From: Microbacterium maritypicum
GTDB lineage: Bacteria > Actinomycetota > Actinomycetes > Actinomycetales > Microbacteriaceae
Direction: 5' to 3'
DNA: 64,000 bases
Assembly: GCF_008868125.1 (NCBI RefSeq)
Contig: NZ_WAAQ01000001.1
Location: 1,922,001 to 1,986,000 of the forward strand
Positions 8,655-18,675 of this stretch are shown piece by piece. How positions within the stretch are numbered: the stretch's first letter is position 1; every line of letters begins with the position of its first letter. The notes under the pieces are model-generated. The model ran no database searches. It saw only the letters and a program-made list of their open reading frames with translations, and was not told the DNA's origin. Position numbers and translations under genes: made by a program.

Positions 8655-8663
8655 GCGATCAGC

Positions 8664-9434
8664 CTACGCCTCGATCGGAGCTGCAGGGTCGAGGAAACGG
8701 TCGTATCCCTCGTTCTCCAGCCGGTCTGCCAGCTCGGGGCCGCCCTCTTCGACGATCTTGCCCGCGACGACCACGTGGACGAAGTCGGGGCGGATGTAGC
8801 GGAGGATGCGGGTGTAGTGCGTGATCAGCAGCACGCCGAGTCCGGTGGACTCCTTCGCGCGGTTGACACCCTCGGAGACGATCTTGAGCGCGTCGACGTC
8901 GAGGCCGGAATCGGTCTCGTCGAGGATCGCGAACTTCGGCTTCAGCACCTCGAGCTGCAGGATCTCGTGGCGCTTCTTCTCGCCACCGGAGAAGCCCTCG
9001 TTGACGTTGCGCTGCGCGAACTTCGGGTCCATGCGCAGGTTCGACATGGCCGCCTTGACGTCCTTGGTCCAGCCGCGGATCGCCGGTGCTTCGCCGTCGA
9101 GCGCCGTCTTGGCGGTGCGGAGGAAGTTCGTCACCGTGACCCCGGGGATCTCGACCGGGTACTGCATCGCGAGGAACAGGCCGGCGCGGGCCCGCTCGTC
9201 GACGCTCATCTCCAGGACGTCCTGGCCGTCGAACGTGATGGATCCCGAGGTCACCGTGTACTTGGGGTGACCGGCGATCGTGTAGGCCAGGGTCGACTTG
9301 CCGGAGCCGTTGGGGCCCATGATGGCGTGGGTCTCACCGGTGTTCATGGTGAGGTTGATTCCGTTGAGGATCGGGGTGGTCCCCGCCTCGGTCTCGACCG
9401 TCACGTGCAGGTCGCGGATCTCGAGAACAGACAT
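8664..9434 (-). CDS. sufC: Fe-S cluster assembly ATPase SufC
   Basis: A 256-residue soluble ABC ATPase. It shows Walker A GPNGSGKST, the signature FSGGEKKRHEI that is diagnostic for SufC, and Walker B AILDETDSGLDVDAL. SufC drives conformational change in the SufB-SufD scaffold during cluster assembly. It lies between a Rieske gene (three-base gap) and sufT (nine-base gap), in an operon reading sufB, sufD, Rieske, sufC, sufT. The ribosome site (AAGGAAG and GAAGA) lies in the end of the Rieske gene. Confidence 0.97.
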   Translation of the reverse strand: MSVLEIRDLHVTVETEAGTTPILNGINLTMNTGETHAIMGPNGSGKSTLAYTIAGHPKYTVTSGSITFDGQDVLEMSVDERARAGLFLAMQYPVEIPGVTVTNFLRTAKTALDGEAPAIRGWTKDVKAAMSNLRMDPKFAQRNVNEGFSGGEKKRHEILQLEVLKPKFAILDETDSGLDVDALKIVSEGVNRAKESTGLGVLLITHYTRILRYIRPDFVHVVVAGKIVEEGGPELADRLENEGYDRFLDPAAPIEA

Positions 9435-9437
9435 TCT

Positions 9438-9764
9438 TCAGACTTCCTTAATCACAGTCGGATCGATGAGCACGTCATCGCCGTCGATCTGGACGACGTA
9501 GACCGGGACGGGCTCATAAGCGGGGAGATTCTGGGGCTTGCCGGTGAGCAGCGAGAAGGCGGAGCCGTGTGCCCAGCACTCCACCGTGTCGCCCTCGACG
9601 AAGCCTTCGGACAGCGAGATGTCGCCGTGGGTGCAGGTGTCGCCGATGGCGTGGATGACACCCTCGCCGTCTTTGATCACCGTGATGGGCACGCCGCCCG
9701 GGTCCACGCGCAGAGGCATGTCCTGTTCCAGGTCGGCGACGCCGCAGACGCGCTCGGCGGTCAT
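9438..9764 (-). CDS. Rieske [2Fe-2S] ferredoxin-like protein of the suf operon
   Basis: A 108-residue single-domain Rieske protein. The two cluster-binding boxes are visible: C-T-H-G near residue 45 and C-W-A-H-G-S near residue 65, giving two cysteines and two histidines. It resembles ferredoxin subunits of non-heme iron oxygenases, but no oxygenase is nearby. The ATG at 9764 overlaps the sufD stop (ATGA). Its place between sufD and sufC suggests a role as electron donor, or as cluster carrier or sensor, in Fe-S assembly; that role is inferred from position. Confidence 0.93.
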   Translation of the reverse strand: MTAERVCGVADLEQDMPLRVDPGGVPITVIKDGEGVIHAIGDTCTHGDISLSEGFVEGDTVECWAHGSAFSLLTGKPQNLPAYEPVPVYVVQIDGDDVLIDPTVIKEV

Positions 9765-10978
9765 GCACTCACCTCGGCGAGCTCCGTCTCGATGGCTGCG
9801 AGCAGCTCGGCCTCGAGGGCGGGGATGCCCAGGCGCTGCACGATGTCGGTGAGGAATCCGAGCACGACGAGGCGTCGCGCCTCTTCCTCGGTGATACCGC
9901 GCGCCTGCAGGTAGAACAGCTGCTCGTCGTCGAAACGACCGGTGGCGCTCGCGTGACCGGCACCGAGGATGTCGCCCGTCTCGATCTCGAGGTTCGGGAT
10001 CGAGTCGGCGCGTGCACCTTCGGTGAGGACGAGGTTGCGGTTCGCCTCGTAAGAGTCGGTGCCCGTCGCGTCGGCGCCGATGAGGACGTCGCCGATCCAG
10101 ACGCTGTGCGCGCCCTGACCCTGCAGCGCGCCCTTGTAGAGGACGTCGCCCTTGGTGTGCGGGCCCTTGTGGTGCAGGTACACCTGGCTCTCGAGGTGCT
10201 GCCCGGCGTCTGCGTAGGAGAGGCCGTAGAGGTAGCCCTCGGAACCGGCGCCGGCCAGCTCGACGTTCGGGTTGACGCGCACGATGCCGCCGCCGAAGCT
10301 CACGACGAAGTGCTTGAGCGTCGCATCGGCGCCGACCCGAGCCTGGTGTGCGGCCGCGTGAACCGCGTCGTCCTCCCACTGCTGAAGGCTGATGACCGTG
10401 AGCTTCGCGCCGTCGCGGACGATGATCTCGACGTTCTGCGCGTACTGCGCGGAACCGGTGTGCTGGAGCACGACCGTCGCAGAGCTGTGCTCCAGTGCCT
10501 CGATCACGATGTGCGCGTCGGCACGGCGCTGCGCTCCGAGACCCGCGATAGAGATGAAGACAGGCTCGGCGACCTCTTCCTCGCGCGGGATGCGCACGTG
10601 GAGTGCCTCGGTGCTCCCCTGCCACGCGACGGCGGCCGTCACGTCTTCCGCGAGGAAGACCTCGCCACGGGGAGCCGCACCGATGGCGAGCGGAGCGGCG
10701 ATGTACTGCTCCCCCGCGCCGTACGTGTAGCTGACACCGTCGTTCGGCGACGCGACCTCGAACAGCGAGGTGAGCTGCGCGACCGGGGTGTGCTTCCAGT
10801 TGACCTCGCGCCCTGTCGGGGCGCCGAAGTCGGCGGGCTCGAAGGAGTGCGGCCGCTCCGAGCGGGTCTGCACCGGGACGAAGCCCGCGGCGGCGACCTG
10901 GGCCGCCGGGTCGATGTGCGCGCCTTCGGGCGCGTTGCTGTGCTGCGCCTCGGCAGGCGCTGTCGTCGAGGCCGTCAC
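9761..10978 (-). CDS. sufD: Fe-S cluster assembly protein SufD
   Basis: A 405-residue SufB/SufD-family scaffold subunit. The beta-helix core with HHKGPHTKGDVLYKGALQG and the C-terminal QLFYLQARGITEEEARRLVV are family marks. SufD pairs with SufB and SufC in the SufBCD complex in the cytoplasm. The GTG start at 10978 shares one base with the sufB stop (TAGTG), so translation is tightly coupled. The first 25 residues are Ala/Thr-rich and probably disordered. Confidence 0.96.
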   Translation of the reverse strand: MTASTTAPAEAQHSNAPEGAHIDPAAQVAAAGFVPVQTRSERPHSFEPADFGAPTGREVNWKHTPVAQLTSLFEVASPNDGVSYTYGAGEQYIAAPLAIGAAPRGEVFLAEDVTAAVAWQGSTEALHVRIPREEEVAEPVFISIAGLGAQRRADAHIVIEALEHSSATVVLQHTGSAQYAQNVEIIVRDGAKLTVISLQQWEDDAVHAAAHQARVGADATLKHFVVSFGGGIVRVNPNVELAGAGSEGYLYGLSYADAGQHLESQVYLHHKGPHTKGDVLYKGALQGQGAHSVWIGDVLIGADATGTDSYEANRNLVLTEGARADSIPNLEIETGDILGAGHASATGRFDDEQLFYLQARGITEEEARRLVVLGFLTDIVQRLGIPALEAELLAAIETELAEVSA

Positions 10979-12396
10979 TAGCCGACCGATCCTTCCATGC
11001 CCATCTCGATGAGCTTGTTCAGTTCCATCGCGTACTCCATGGGCAGCTCACGCGCGATCGGCTCGATGAAGCCGCGCACGATCATCGCCATCGCCTCGTC
11101 CTCTGGCATGCCGCGGGACTGCAGGTAGAACAGCTGCTCCTCACTCACCTTCGAGACCGTGGCCTCGTGGCCGAGCTGCACGTCGTCGACACGGATGTCG
11201 ATCGCCGGGTAGGTGTCGGAGCGGGACTTGGTGTCCACGAGCAGGGCGTCGCACCGCACGGTGTTCGCGGAGTGGTGTGCCGCAGCATCCACTCGCACCT
11301 CGCCGCGGTAACCGGCGCGTCCTCCACCGCGGGCGATCGACTTCGAGACGATCGACGACTGCGTGTACGGGGCCATGTGGATCATCTTCGCGCCGGCGTC
11401 CTGGTGCTGACCGGGACCGGCGAAGGCGACCGACAGCGTCTCGCCCTTGGCGTGCTCGCCCATCAGGTAGATCGACGGGTACTTCATCGTCACCTTGGAG
11501 CCGATGTTGCCGTCCACCCACTCCATGGTCGCGCCCTCGTACGCCACGGCGCGCTTGGTGACCAGGTTGTAGACGTTGTTCGACCAGTTCTGGATCGTCG
11601 TGTAGCGAACGCGGGCGTTCTTCTTCACGATGATCTCGACGACGGCCGAGTGCAGGGAGTCCGACTTGTAGATCGGAGCCGTGCAGCCCTCGATGTAGTG
11701 GACGTAACTGTCCTCGTCGGCGATGATCAGCGTGCGTTCGAACTGACCCATGTTCTCGGTGTTGATGCGGAAGTACGCCTGCAGCGGGATCTCGACGTGC
11801 ACGCCCTTGGGAACGTAGACGAACGAGCCGCCGGACCACACGGCCGTGTTGAGAGCTGCGAACTTGTTGTCGCCGGCGGGGATCACGGTGCCGAAGTACT
11901 CCTCGAAGAACTCGGGGTGCTCGCGCAGCGCGGTGTCGGTGTCCATGAAGATGACACCCTGCTGCTCCAGGTCCTCACGGATCTGGTGGTAGACGACCTC
12001 GGACTCGTACTGCGCCGCGACGCCGGCCACGAGGCGCTGACGCTCGGCCTCGGGGATGCCGAGTCGCTCGTAGGTCTCACGGATCTCGGCGGGAAGGTCT
12101 TCCCACGTCTGCGCCTGCTTCTCGGTGGAGCGGACGAAGTACTTGATGTTGTCGAAGTCGATCTCGCTGAGGTCTGCACCCCAGGTCGGCATCGGCTTGC
12201 GCCCGAAGAGCTGGTACCCCTTGAGGCGGGTCTTCAGCATCCATTCGGGTTCGTTCTTGAGGCCCGAGATCCCACGGACGACGTCTTCGGAGATGCCGCG
12301 TTTCGCGATGGCACCCGCAGCATCCTCATCGTGCCAGCCGAATTCGTACACCCCCAGACCGTCAAGCTCCGGGCGGTCGATCAGCACATCCGACAT
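10978..12396 (-). CDS. sufB: Fe-S cluster assembly scaffold SufB
   Basis: A 472-residue scaffold protein, the usual SufB length. Marks include [28 protein letters not shown] with the conserved cysteine, and [13 protein letters not shown]. With SufC and SufD it assembles nascent Fe-S clusters. It is first in the operon, with a ribosome site (GAGGAGAG) before the ATG at 12396. No SufR repressor gene lies upstream and no sufS or sufU follows, unlike the operons of many actinobacteria; those functions must be encoded elsewhere. Confidence 0.97.
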   Translation of the reverse strand: MSDVLIDRPELDGLGVYEFGWHDEDAAGAIAKRGISEDVVRGISGLKNEPEWMLKTRLKGYQLFGRKPMPTWGADLSEIDFDNIKYFVRSTEKQAQTWEDLPAEIRETYERLGIPEAERQRLVAGVAAQYESEVVYHQIREDLEQQGVIFMDTDTALREHPEFFEEYFGTVIPAGDNKFAALNTAVWSGGSFVYVPKGVHVEIPLQAYFRINTENMGQFERTLIIADEDSYVHYIEGCTAPIYKSDSLHSAVVEIIVKKNARVRYTTIQNWSNNVYNLVTKRAVAYEGATMEWVDGNIGSKVTMKYPSIYLMGEHAKGETLSVAFAGPGQHQDAGAKMIHMAPYTQSSIVSKSIARGGGRAGYRGEVRVDAAAHHSANTVRCDALLVDTKSRSDTYPAIDIRVDDVQLGHEATVSKVSEEQLFYLQSRGMPEDEAMAMIVRGFIEPIARELPMEYAMELNKLIEMGMEGSVG

Positions 12397-12535
12397 CCAA
12401 CACTCTCCTCACAGGTCCCAAACGGTGTCATCCGCCCCGACACACCTGATCCCCGTCGAGCCTGCGGGAGCGGGTGCCGTTGGTGGGCCCTCATCACCGG
12501 CGCTTCCATCGCGCCTAAACTGTTGACGATGCTTC

Positions 12536-12550
12536 AGCGCTGTCAGCGCT
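12536..12550. promoter_or_regulatory. Candidate operator between sufB and ctaA (repeated AGCGCT)
   Basis: The 233-base divergent region between sufB and ctaA holds two copies of the palindromic hexamer AGCGCT (12536-12541 and 12545-12550), nine bases apart and bracketed by GATG and CATC. A TTGACG hexamer lies at 12523-12528. No matching protein can be named; the site is put forward on symmetry and position alone. Confidence 0.3.
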
Positions 12551-12629
12551 CATCGCAACAATCCGATTCTACAGGTTCCGCCTGACAGACGGGCCATGCC
12601 CGCCGCGTCTCGTGCGGTCCGGAGGACTT

Positions 12630-13736
12630 ATGCCCGACACGATGATCCCCGCCACCTCGACGACGCAGGGGGTCCCCCCTCGTTCCTCGTCCTGGGGTCG
12701 TGCGTTGACGGTCTTCGCGTGGTTGTCGTTCATCAGCGAGACGATCATCATCGGCACCGGCGGGGCCGTGCGGCTCACCGGCTCGGGCCTCGGGTGCTCG
12801 GACTGGCCGCTGTGCACCCCGGACTCCCTCGTGCCGATCCTCGAGGTGCAGGGCATCCACGGGATCATCGAGTTCGGCAATCGACTGATGACGGGCGTCG
12901 TCGGCATCATCGCCCTGGCGGTCGTGCTGCTGGTCCTGCATCTGTTCAGCGGAAAGCGCGGCCTGGTCAACGCCCTCTGGTTCGCACTGGGTGGGATCGT
13001 CGCGGCTGTCGCAACGTTCGCCATCGCCACTCCCCTGCATTTCCCCGCCTCGCCGATCGCCCTCGCCGTCCTGCTGGTCGCCGTCATCGCTGCAGCCGTC
13101 CGCTCGGTGCGCACTACTCCCGCCCGACGCGACCTCGTCTTGCTCGCCTGGCTCACCCTGATCGGCGTGGTGGCCCAGGCGCTCGTCGGCGGTATCACGG
13201 TCCTGACCGGCCTCAACCCCTTCATCGTGGGCTTCCACTACACGTCCTCCCTGCTGCTCGTCTGCATCACGGCGGCCTTCCTCGTACGCCTGAAGACCTC
13301 GCCCGGACCTCGCGAGCGCGCCGTTCCCGTCTGGTTCGCCGCCGTCACCCACGTGACCGGTCTCGCCCTGGCTGTCACGATCGTCTTCGGTGTGCTGACG
13401 ACCGGATCCGGTCCGCACTCCGGGGATGCCGACGTGCTGCGCCACGGGTTCGACGCGACCGTGCTCGCGCACGTGCACTCGTGGCCGGGCTACATCCTCG
13501 CGGCGCTGGTCCTGTTCCTGACGGTCTCCGCCTGGGTGCTGCGCCTGGAGCCTCGACGCTGGCTGCTCGTGCTCGTGCTGGCGATCCTCGTGCAGGTCGG
13601 GGTCGGCATCTGGCAGGCCAGAGAAGGACTCCCCCCGCTGCTCGTCGGCACCCACATGGTCCTGGCCTCGCTCTCGGCGGCCGCCTACACCGTCGTGGTG
13701 CTGCGCCTCAAGCGTCCGGTACCCGTCGACGCCTGA
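12630..13736 (+). CDS. ctaA: Heme A synthase (COX15/CtaA)
   Basis: A 368-residue integral membrane protein with about eight transmembrane segments. It has the GGAVRLTGSGLGCSDWPLC element with its cysteine pair, and conserved histidines in IHGIIEFGNR, GFHYTSS, AHVHSW and GTHMV that bind heme. It converts heme O to heme A for the aa3 oxidase. The ATG at 12630 follows a GGAGGA site; an in-frame GTG at 12612 is less likely. It works with CtaB, encoded nearby on the other strand. Confidence 0.95.
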   Translation: MPDTMIPATSTTQGVPPRSSSWGRALTVFAWLSFISETIIIGTGGAVRLTGSGLGCSDWPLCTPDSLVPILEVQGIHGIIEFGNRLMTGVVGIIALAVVLLVLHLFSGKRGLVNALWFALGGIVAAVATFAIATPLHFPASPIALAVLLVAVIAAAVRSVRTTPARRDLVLLAWLTLIGVVAQALVGGITVLTGLNPFIVGFHYTSSLLLVCITAAFLVRLKTSPGPRERAVPVWFAAVTHVTGLALAVTIVFGVLTTGSGPHSGDADVLRHGFDATVLAHVHSWPGYILAALVLFLTVSAWVLRLEPRRWLLVLVLAILVQVGVGIWQAREGLPPLLVGTHMVLASLSAAAYTVVVLRLKRPVPVDA

Positions 13737-13804
13737 GGGCCCGCACAGTCGTTCCATAGCTTTCACATCGCGGACTCATCAGCGCATCCGCGATGGTGGG
13801 CGAC

Positions 13805-14254
13805 ATGAACAAGTCACTCACACGAAGCATGGGGTTCTGGCTCCTCCTGGTGGTCTCCCTCGCCACCACTGCGGTCGGCGCCTGGTTGATCTCGGGTCAG
13901 ATCGGCACGATGACGACCACGTTGCTCGATGGCACGGCCACCGGTGTCGAGGTGTACGTCGGCCAGTCGCTCGTCGTGGTGGGTGCCGGAGTGCTCGCGG
14001 CCGGAATCGTCGGCATCCTGCTGACGCTCGCGCTCGTCGCCGCGCGATCGCTCGTCCCTGCACCGGCACCGGCGGTCGTCGAGGCCATCGACTGGACCGT
14101 CGAGGCTGAGGAGACGCCCGCTCCCGTCGCCACGACCCCGTCTGCGGACACGACCCCCGCAACCGAAGATGTCGTTCACGAAGACGAGGTCACCAGAGAC
14201 GACGCCCCGGCCACCGACGCGAACCCGGACGGCTCACCCTCGATCACCCGCTGA
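13805..14254 (+). CDS. Small two-helix membrane protein, function unknown
   Basis: A 149-residue protein with two strongly hydrophobic segments (about residues 10-28 and 52-80) joined by a short outer loop. A roughly 70-residue C-terminal tail is rich in Ala, Thr, Pro, Asp and Glu and is probably disordered. I recognise no domain. The ATG at 13805 has GGTGGG just upstream; another in-frame ATG is at 13793. It sits between ctaA and ctaB, so a link to cytochrome oxidase assembly is possible but unsupported. A perfect palindrome follows the stop. Confidence 0.75.
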   Translation: MNKSLTRSMGFWLLLVVSLATTAVGAWLISGQIGTMTTTLLDGTATGVEVYVGQSLVVVGAGVLAAGIVGILLTLALVAARSLVPAPAPAVVEAIDWTVEAEETPAPVATTPSADTTPATEDVVHEDEVTRDDAPATDANPDGSPSITR

Positions 14255-14271
14255 TCGACCACCGGGCGGGA

Positions 14272-14317
14272 AACGACGAAGCGGCGCCGAGGAATTCCTC
14301 GGCGCCGCTTCGTCGTT
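14272..14317. terminator. Bidirectional terminator, perfect 46-bp palindrome
   Basis: Every base from 14272 to 14317 pairs with its mirror partner (23-base arms, no spacer, centre GGAATTCC). It lies between the convergent ends of the small membrane protein gene and ctaB, so it can terminate transcription from both sides. The flanking tail is CTTCGTCGTT rather than a clean T-run. Confidence 0.85.
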
Positions 14318-14328
14318 CGGAATCAGTG

Positions 14329-15234
14329 TCAGAACGGGAGCAGCGGGTCGACCGCGACCGCGACGAAGATCAGCGTCAGGTAGGTGATCGAGGCGTGGAA
14401 CACGCGCATCGGACGCGGCTCGGTGCCGTGGACCGCACGGTTGTAGAGGCGGTGCGACTCGTAGATGAACCATCCGCCGAAGACCGCAGCGGAGATCGTG
14501 TACACGAGGCCCATGTTCGCGATCGGTACCAGCAGGAGCGAGCAGGCGACGGTCGCCCACGCGTAGAGGATCACCTGGAGGCCGACCTGCGAGGCATTGC
14601 GCGTGACGCCGAGCATGGGGACGTCGACGTCCTCGTAGTCGTCCTTGTACTTCATCGACAGCGGCCAGTAGTGCGGCGGCGTCCAGAGGAAGACGAGGAG
14701 GAAGAGGATGAATGCCGGCCAGTCGAGCGAACCGGTCACCGCGGACCAGCCGATCAGCACCGGGAAGCAGCCGGCGATGCCGCCCCACACGATGTTCTGC
14801 TCGGTGCGGCGCTTCAGGATGATCGTGTAGATCACGACGTAGAAGAAGATCGCCGTGGCCGAGAGGGCCGCCGTGAGCCAGTTGGTCGTGGCGAGCAGCC
14901 AGACGGTCGAGGCGATGGCGAGCGTCCACGAGAAGACCAGGGCACCGCGAGGGCTGACCTCGCCTGTGACCAGCGGACGGTTCTCGGTGCGGTGCATGTG
15001 CGCATCGATGTCGCGATCGAGGTACATGTTGAAGGATGCGGCGGAACCGGCGCTCAACGAACCGCCGATGACGGTCGCCAACACGAGCCACAGGTTCGGC
15101 AGTCCCCCCTGCGCCAGGAACATCACCGGCACGGTCGACACGAGCAGGAGCTCGAGGACACGCGGCTTGGTGAGCGTGATGTAGGCCTTCACCGTGCGAC
15201 CGATGGACGACTTCCTCACGGTCTGATCAGACAT
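14329..15234 (-). CDS. ctaB: Protoheme IX farnesyltransferase (heme O synthase)
   Basis: A 301-residue membrane prenyltransferase of the UbiA superfamily with about nine transmembrane segments. The first aspartate-rich motif is [15 protein letters not shown], and the second region ([17 protein letters not shown]) carries the YKxDY pattern typical of CtaB. It attaches a farnesyl group to heme B, giving heme O for CtaA. The ATG at 15234 opens the frame used by the family ([12 protein letters not shown]). The 220-base region shared with tkt holds a TATGCT box (15349-15354) for tkt. Confidence 0.96.
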   Translation of the reverse strand: MSDQTVRKSSIGRTVKAYITLTKPRVLELLLVSTVPVMFLAQGGLPNLWLVLATVIGGSLSAGSAASFNMYLDRDIDAHMHRTENRPLVTGEVSPRGALVFSWTLAIASTVWLLATTNWLTAALSATAIFFYVVIYTIILKRRTEQNIVWGGIAGCFPVLIGWSAVTGSLDWPAFILFLLVFLWTPPHYWPLSMKYKDDYEDVDVPMLGVTRNASQVGLQVILYAWATVACSLLLVPIANMGLVYTISAAVFGGWFIYESHRLYNRAVHGTEPRPMRVFHASITYLTLIFVAVAVDPLLPF

Positions 15235-15454
15235 CGTCGAGATCTCGATCGCCTCCTCCGCACGTGTGACCGGACAACCTCTCCAGTGTATGACACCGGA
15301 TGACGTGTTCCGGCTCGCGGGCCCGCGTAGCGCAAGTCACCTCACCGCTATGCTGAAACCACTCGCGCGCCCGGCGATGTGCACACCTCTCCGTGATGAT
15401 GCGGATGCGCCAGGGAATACGGGCGCCCTCGAAACTGTCGGAAAGGGCATGAAC

Positions 15455-17566
15455 GTGTCGGAATTGCAGTGGGATGAGATCGATCGGCGCGCGGTGGACA
15501 CCGCACGAATCCTGGCGGCCGATGCCGTGGAGAAGGTCGGTAACGGTCACCCCGGCACAGCCATGAGCCTCGCTCCGGCGGCATATCTCCTGTACCAGCG
15601 CGTGCTGCGCCACGACCCGAACGATGTGGACTGGCTCGGTCGCGACCGCTTCATCCTCTCTGCCGGCCACTCCTCCCTCACCCAGTACGTCGAGCTCTAC
15701 CTCGGCGGCTTCGGGCTCGAGCTCGACGATCTGAAGGCACTGCGCACCTGGGGCTCGCTGACACCGGGCCACCCGGAGTACGGCCACACCAAGGGCGTCG
15801 AGATCACCACCGGTCCGCTCGGACAGGGCCTCGCCTCGGCCGTGGGCTTCGCCTACGCCGCCCGCTACGAGCGCGGTCTCTTCGACCCCGAGGCCGCGGC
15901 GGGAACCAGCCCGTTCGACCACTTCGTATACGTGATCGCCGGAGACGGCGACCTGCAGGAGGGCGTGACCAGCGAGGCCTCCTCGCTCGCAGGCCACCAG
16001 CAGCTCGGCAACCTGATCGCGATCTACGACTCGAACCAGATCTCCATCGAGGACGACACGAACGTCGCCTTCACCGAGGATGTCGCGAAGCGCTACGAGT
16101 CCTACGGCTGGCAGGTGCAGGTCGTCGACTGGAAGAAGACCGGCGAGTACGTCGAAGACGTCGCCGAGTTGCACGCCGCCATCGAGGCTGCCAAGGGCGA
16201 GACCGCCAAGCCCTCGCTCATCATCCTCAAGACGATCATCGGCTGGCCGTCGCCCGGCAAGCAGAACTCCGGCAAGATCCACGGCTCCGCTCTCGGCGCC
16301 GAAGAGCTGGCCGCCACGAAGAAGGTCCTCGGGTTCGACCCCGAGCAGAGCTTCGTCGTCGCCGACGACGTGATCGCGCACACCCGCGGACTCGCGGCCC
16401 GCGCCGCCGAGGCCCGTGCCGCATGGCAGGAGTCGTTCGACGCCTGGGCCGCGGCGAACCCCGAGAAGAAGGCACTGCTCGACCGCCTCGAAGCGCACCA
16501 GCTCCCCGACGACATCACGAGCGCGCTGCCCGTGTTCGAGGCGGGCAAGGAAGTCTCGACCCGCGCGGCATCCGGCCAGGTCATCAACGCCCTCGCCGCT
16601 GAGCTCCCCGAGCTGTGGGGCGGTTCGGCCGACCTCGCAGAGTCGAACCTCACGACGATCAAGGGCGCGCCCTCGTTCATCCCCGCGGAGTGGTCGACCC
16701 ACGAGTGGTCGGGCAACCCCTACGGCCGGGTGCTGCACTTCGGCATCCGCGAGCACGCCATGGGCGCGATCATCAACGGCATCGTGCTGCACGGACCCAC
16801 CCGCGCGTTCGGCGGCACCTTCCTCATCTTCAGCGATTACATGCGCCCGCCCGTCCGTCTCGCCGCGCTCATGAACGTGCCGAGCATCTTCGTCTGGACG
16901 CACGACTCGGTGGCCCTCGGTGAGGACGGCCCCACCCACCAGCCGATCGAACAGCTGGCGACGCTCCGTGCGATCCCGAACTTCACGGTCGTGCGACCTG
17001 CGGACGCGAACGAGACGGCCGCCACATGGCTGGAGATCCTCCGTCGCCACGAAGGACCGGCAGGCATCGCGCTGACGCGTCAGAACATCCCGGTGTTCGC
17101 GCGTGGCGAGGGCGCGGCATCGGGCGACACGTTCGCCTCGGCGGACAACGCGGCCAAGGGCGCCTACGTGCTCGCCGAAGCACCGAACGGCACGCCGGAC
17201 GTCATCATCGTGGCCACGGGCTCCGAGGTGCAGCTGGCGGTCAACGCCCGTGAGGCACTGGCTGCCGAAGGCGTGAACGTGCGCGTCGTCTCCGCCCCGT
17301 CGCTGGAGTGGTTCGACGAGCAGGACGCGGAGTACCGCGAGAGCGTGCTGCCGGCCTCCGTCACCGCCCGCGTCTCCGTCGAGGCGGGCTCGGTGCTCAG
17401 CTGGCGCGGCATCGTGGGCGACCGCGGCCGCTCGGTCGGCATCGACCACTTCGGCGCCTCCGCCGACTACAAGACCCTCTTCGAGAAGTTCGGCATCACC
17501 ACCGAGGCCGTCATCGCGGCCGCCCGCGAGACCATCGCGGCCAACAGCACCAAGGAGAACGCATGA
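15455..17566 (+). CDS. tkt: Transketolase
   Basis: A 703-residue cytoplasmic enzyme that moves two-carbon units between sugar phosphates using thiamine diphosphate. It shows the N-terminal [13 protein letters not shown], the TPP motif region [19 protein letters not shown] and the second-domain [14 protein letters not shown] and [16 protein letters not shown] segments. I prefer the GTG at 15455 because GGAAAGGG lies seven bases upstream; an ATG at 15449 is only one base from that site. It is the first gene of a tkt-tal-pgi-zwf-opcA-pgl operon and overlaps tal by ATGA. Confidence 0.96.
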   Translation: MSELQWDEIDRRAVDTARILAADAVEKVGNGHPGTAMSLAPAAYLLYQRVLRHDPNDVDWLGRDRFILSAGHSSLTQYVELYLGGFGLELDDLKALRTWGSLTPGHPEYGHTKGVEITTGPLGQGLASAVGFAYAARYERGLFDPEAAAGTSPFDHFVYVIAGDGDLQEGVTSEASSLAGHQQLGNLIAIYDSNQISIEDDTNVAFTEDVAKRYESYGWQVQVVDWKKTGEYVEDVAELHAAIEAAKGETAKPSLIILKTIIGWPSPGKQNSGKIHGSALGAEELAATKKVLGFDPEQSFVVADDVIAHTRGLAARAAEARAAWQESFDAWAAANPEKKALLDRLEAHQLPDDITSALPVFEAGKEVSTRAASGQVINALAAELPELWGGSADLAESNLTTIKGAPSFIPAEWSTHEWSGNPYGRVLHFGIREHAMGAIINGIVLHGPTRAFGGTFLIFSDYMRPPVRLAALMNVPSIFVWTHDSVALGEDGPTHQPIEQLATLRAIPNFTVVRPADANETAATWLEILRRHEGPAGIALTRQNIPVFARGEGAASGDTFASADNAAKGAYVLAEAPNGTPDVIIVATGSEVQLAVNAREALAAEGVNVRVVSAPSLEWFDEQDAEYRESVLPASVTARVSVEAGSVLSWRGIVGDRGRSVGIDHFGASADYKTLFEKFGITTEAVIAAARETIAANSTKENA

Positions 17567-18675
17567 GCACCCCCACCGCACAGCTCGCCGCCGCCGGCGT
17601 CAGCATCTGGCTCGACGACCTCTCCCGCACGCGCATCGCCTCGGGCAACCTGGCCGATCTGATCTCGTCGCGCAACGTCGTGGGTGTCACGACCAACCCG
17701 ACGATCTTCGCGAATGCGATCACCGACAAGAACGACACGTCGTACGACGCACAGGTCACCGAGCTCGCCGCCTCGGGCGCGACGGCGGAGGAAGCGGTCT
17801 TCGCCGCGACCACGCAGGACGTCGCGGCAGCCCTCGACGTGTTCCGTCCCGTCTGGGAAGCCTCGAACCACGTCGACGGCCGCGTCTCGATCGAGGTCTC
17901 CCCCGACCTCGCGCACGACACCGCGGGCACGGTCGCGCAGGCCAAGGAGCTGTGGGCCAAGGTCGACCGCCCGAACCTGCTCGTCAAGATCCCCGCGACC
18001 AAGGCCGGCCTTCCGGCCATCGCCGAGGCGATCGGGGCGGGGATCAGCGTCAACGTCACGCTGATCTTCAGCCTGGAACGCTACGCCGAGGTCATCGAGG
18101 CCTACCTCACCGGTCTCGAGACGGCGAGGGCCGCAGGCATCGACCTGTCGACCATCCACTCCGTCGCCTCGTTCTTCGTGTCGCGTGTCGACACCGAGAC
18201 CGACAAGCGCCTCACCGCGATCGGCACGGAAGCCGCCGAAGCGCTCAAGAGCAAGGCCGGCCTGGCCAACGCACGCCTCGCCTACGAGCTGTTCGAGAAG
18301 ACCTTCGCCGGCGACCGCGCCACGGCGCTGCTCGACTCCGGTGCGAACCTGCAGCGTCCGCTGTGGGCGTCGACCGGTGTCAAGGACCCGGCCCTTCCCG
18401 ACACCTTGTACGTCACCGAGCTCGTCGCCCAGGGCGTGGTCAACACGATGCCCGAGAAGACGCTCGAGGCGACGTTCGACCACGGCGTCGTCACGGGCGA
18501 CACGATCACGGGCGGTTACGAAGAGGCACGCGCCGTGTTCGCCGGCCTCGCCGAGGTCGGGATCGACTTCGCCGATGTCACCCAGGTGCTGGAGGACGAG
18601 GGCGTCGCGAAGTTCATCGACTCCTGGCACGACCTGCTGACGCAGGTCGCCGAGGGTCTGGAGTCGCAGCGATGA
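17563..18675 (+). CDS. tal: Transaldolase
   Basis: A 370-residue enzyme of the larger actinobacterial transaldolase type. It has [13 protein letters not shown] near residue 45, the Schiff-base lysine in [12 protein letters not shown], and [13 protein letters not shown]. It transfers a dihydroxyacetone unit between sedoheptulose 7-phosphate and glyceraldehyde 3-phosphate. The ATG at 17563 overlaps the tkt stop and has AAGGAG upstream. The stop overlaps the start of pgi in the same way. Confidence 0.96.
   Translation: MSTPTAQLAAAGVSIWLDDLSRTRIASGNLADLISSRNVVGVTTNPTIFANAITDKNDTSYDAQVTELAASGATAEEAVFAATTQDVAAALDVFRPVWEASNHVDGRVSIEVSPDLAHDTAGTVAQAKELWAKVDRPNLLVKIPATKAGLPAIAEAIGAGISVNVTLIFSLERYAEVIEAYLTGLETARAAGIDLSTIHSVASFFVSRVDTETDKRLTAIGTEAAEALKSKAGLANARLAYELFEKTFAGDRATALLDSGANLQRPLWASTGVKDPALPDTLYVTELVAQGVVNTMPEKTLEATFDHGVVTGDTITGGYEEARAVFAGLAEVGIDFADVTQVLEDEGVAKFIDSWHDLLTQVAEGLESQR

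Noticed and set aside
7194..9914. A 906-codon open frame on the + strand
   Set aside because: It lies opposite the MalY-like gene, sufT, sufC and the Rieske gene, and its translation is low-complexity (Arg, Glu, Gly, His rich) with no motif. It is a shadow of high-GC codon usage.
15290..15330. Short inverted repeats upstream of tkt (CCGGA...TCCGG and GCGGGCCCGC)
   Set aside because: They are short and expected by chance in such GC-rich DNA.
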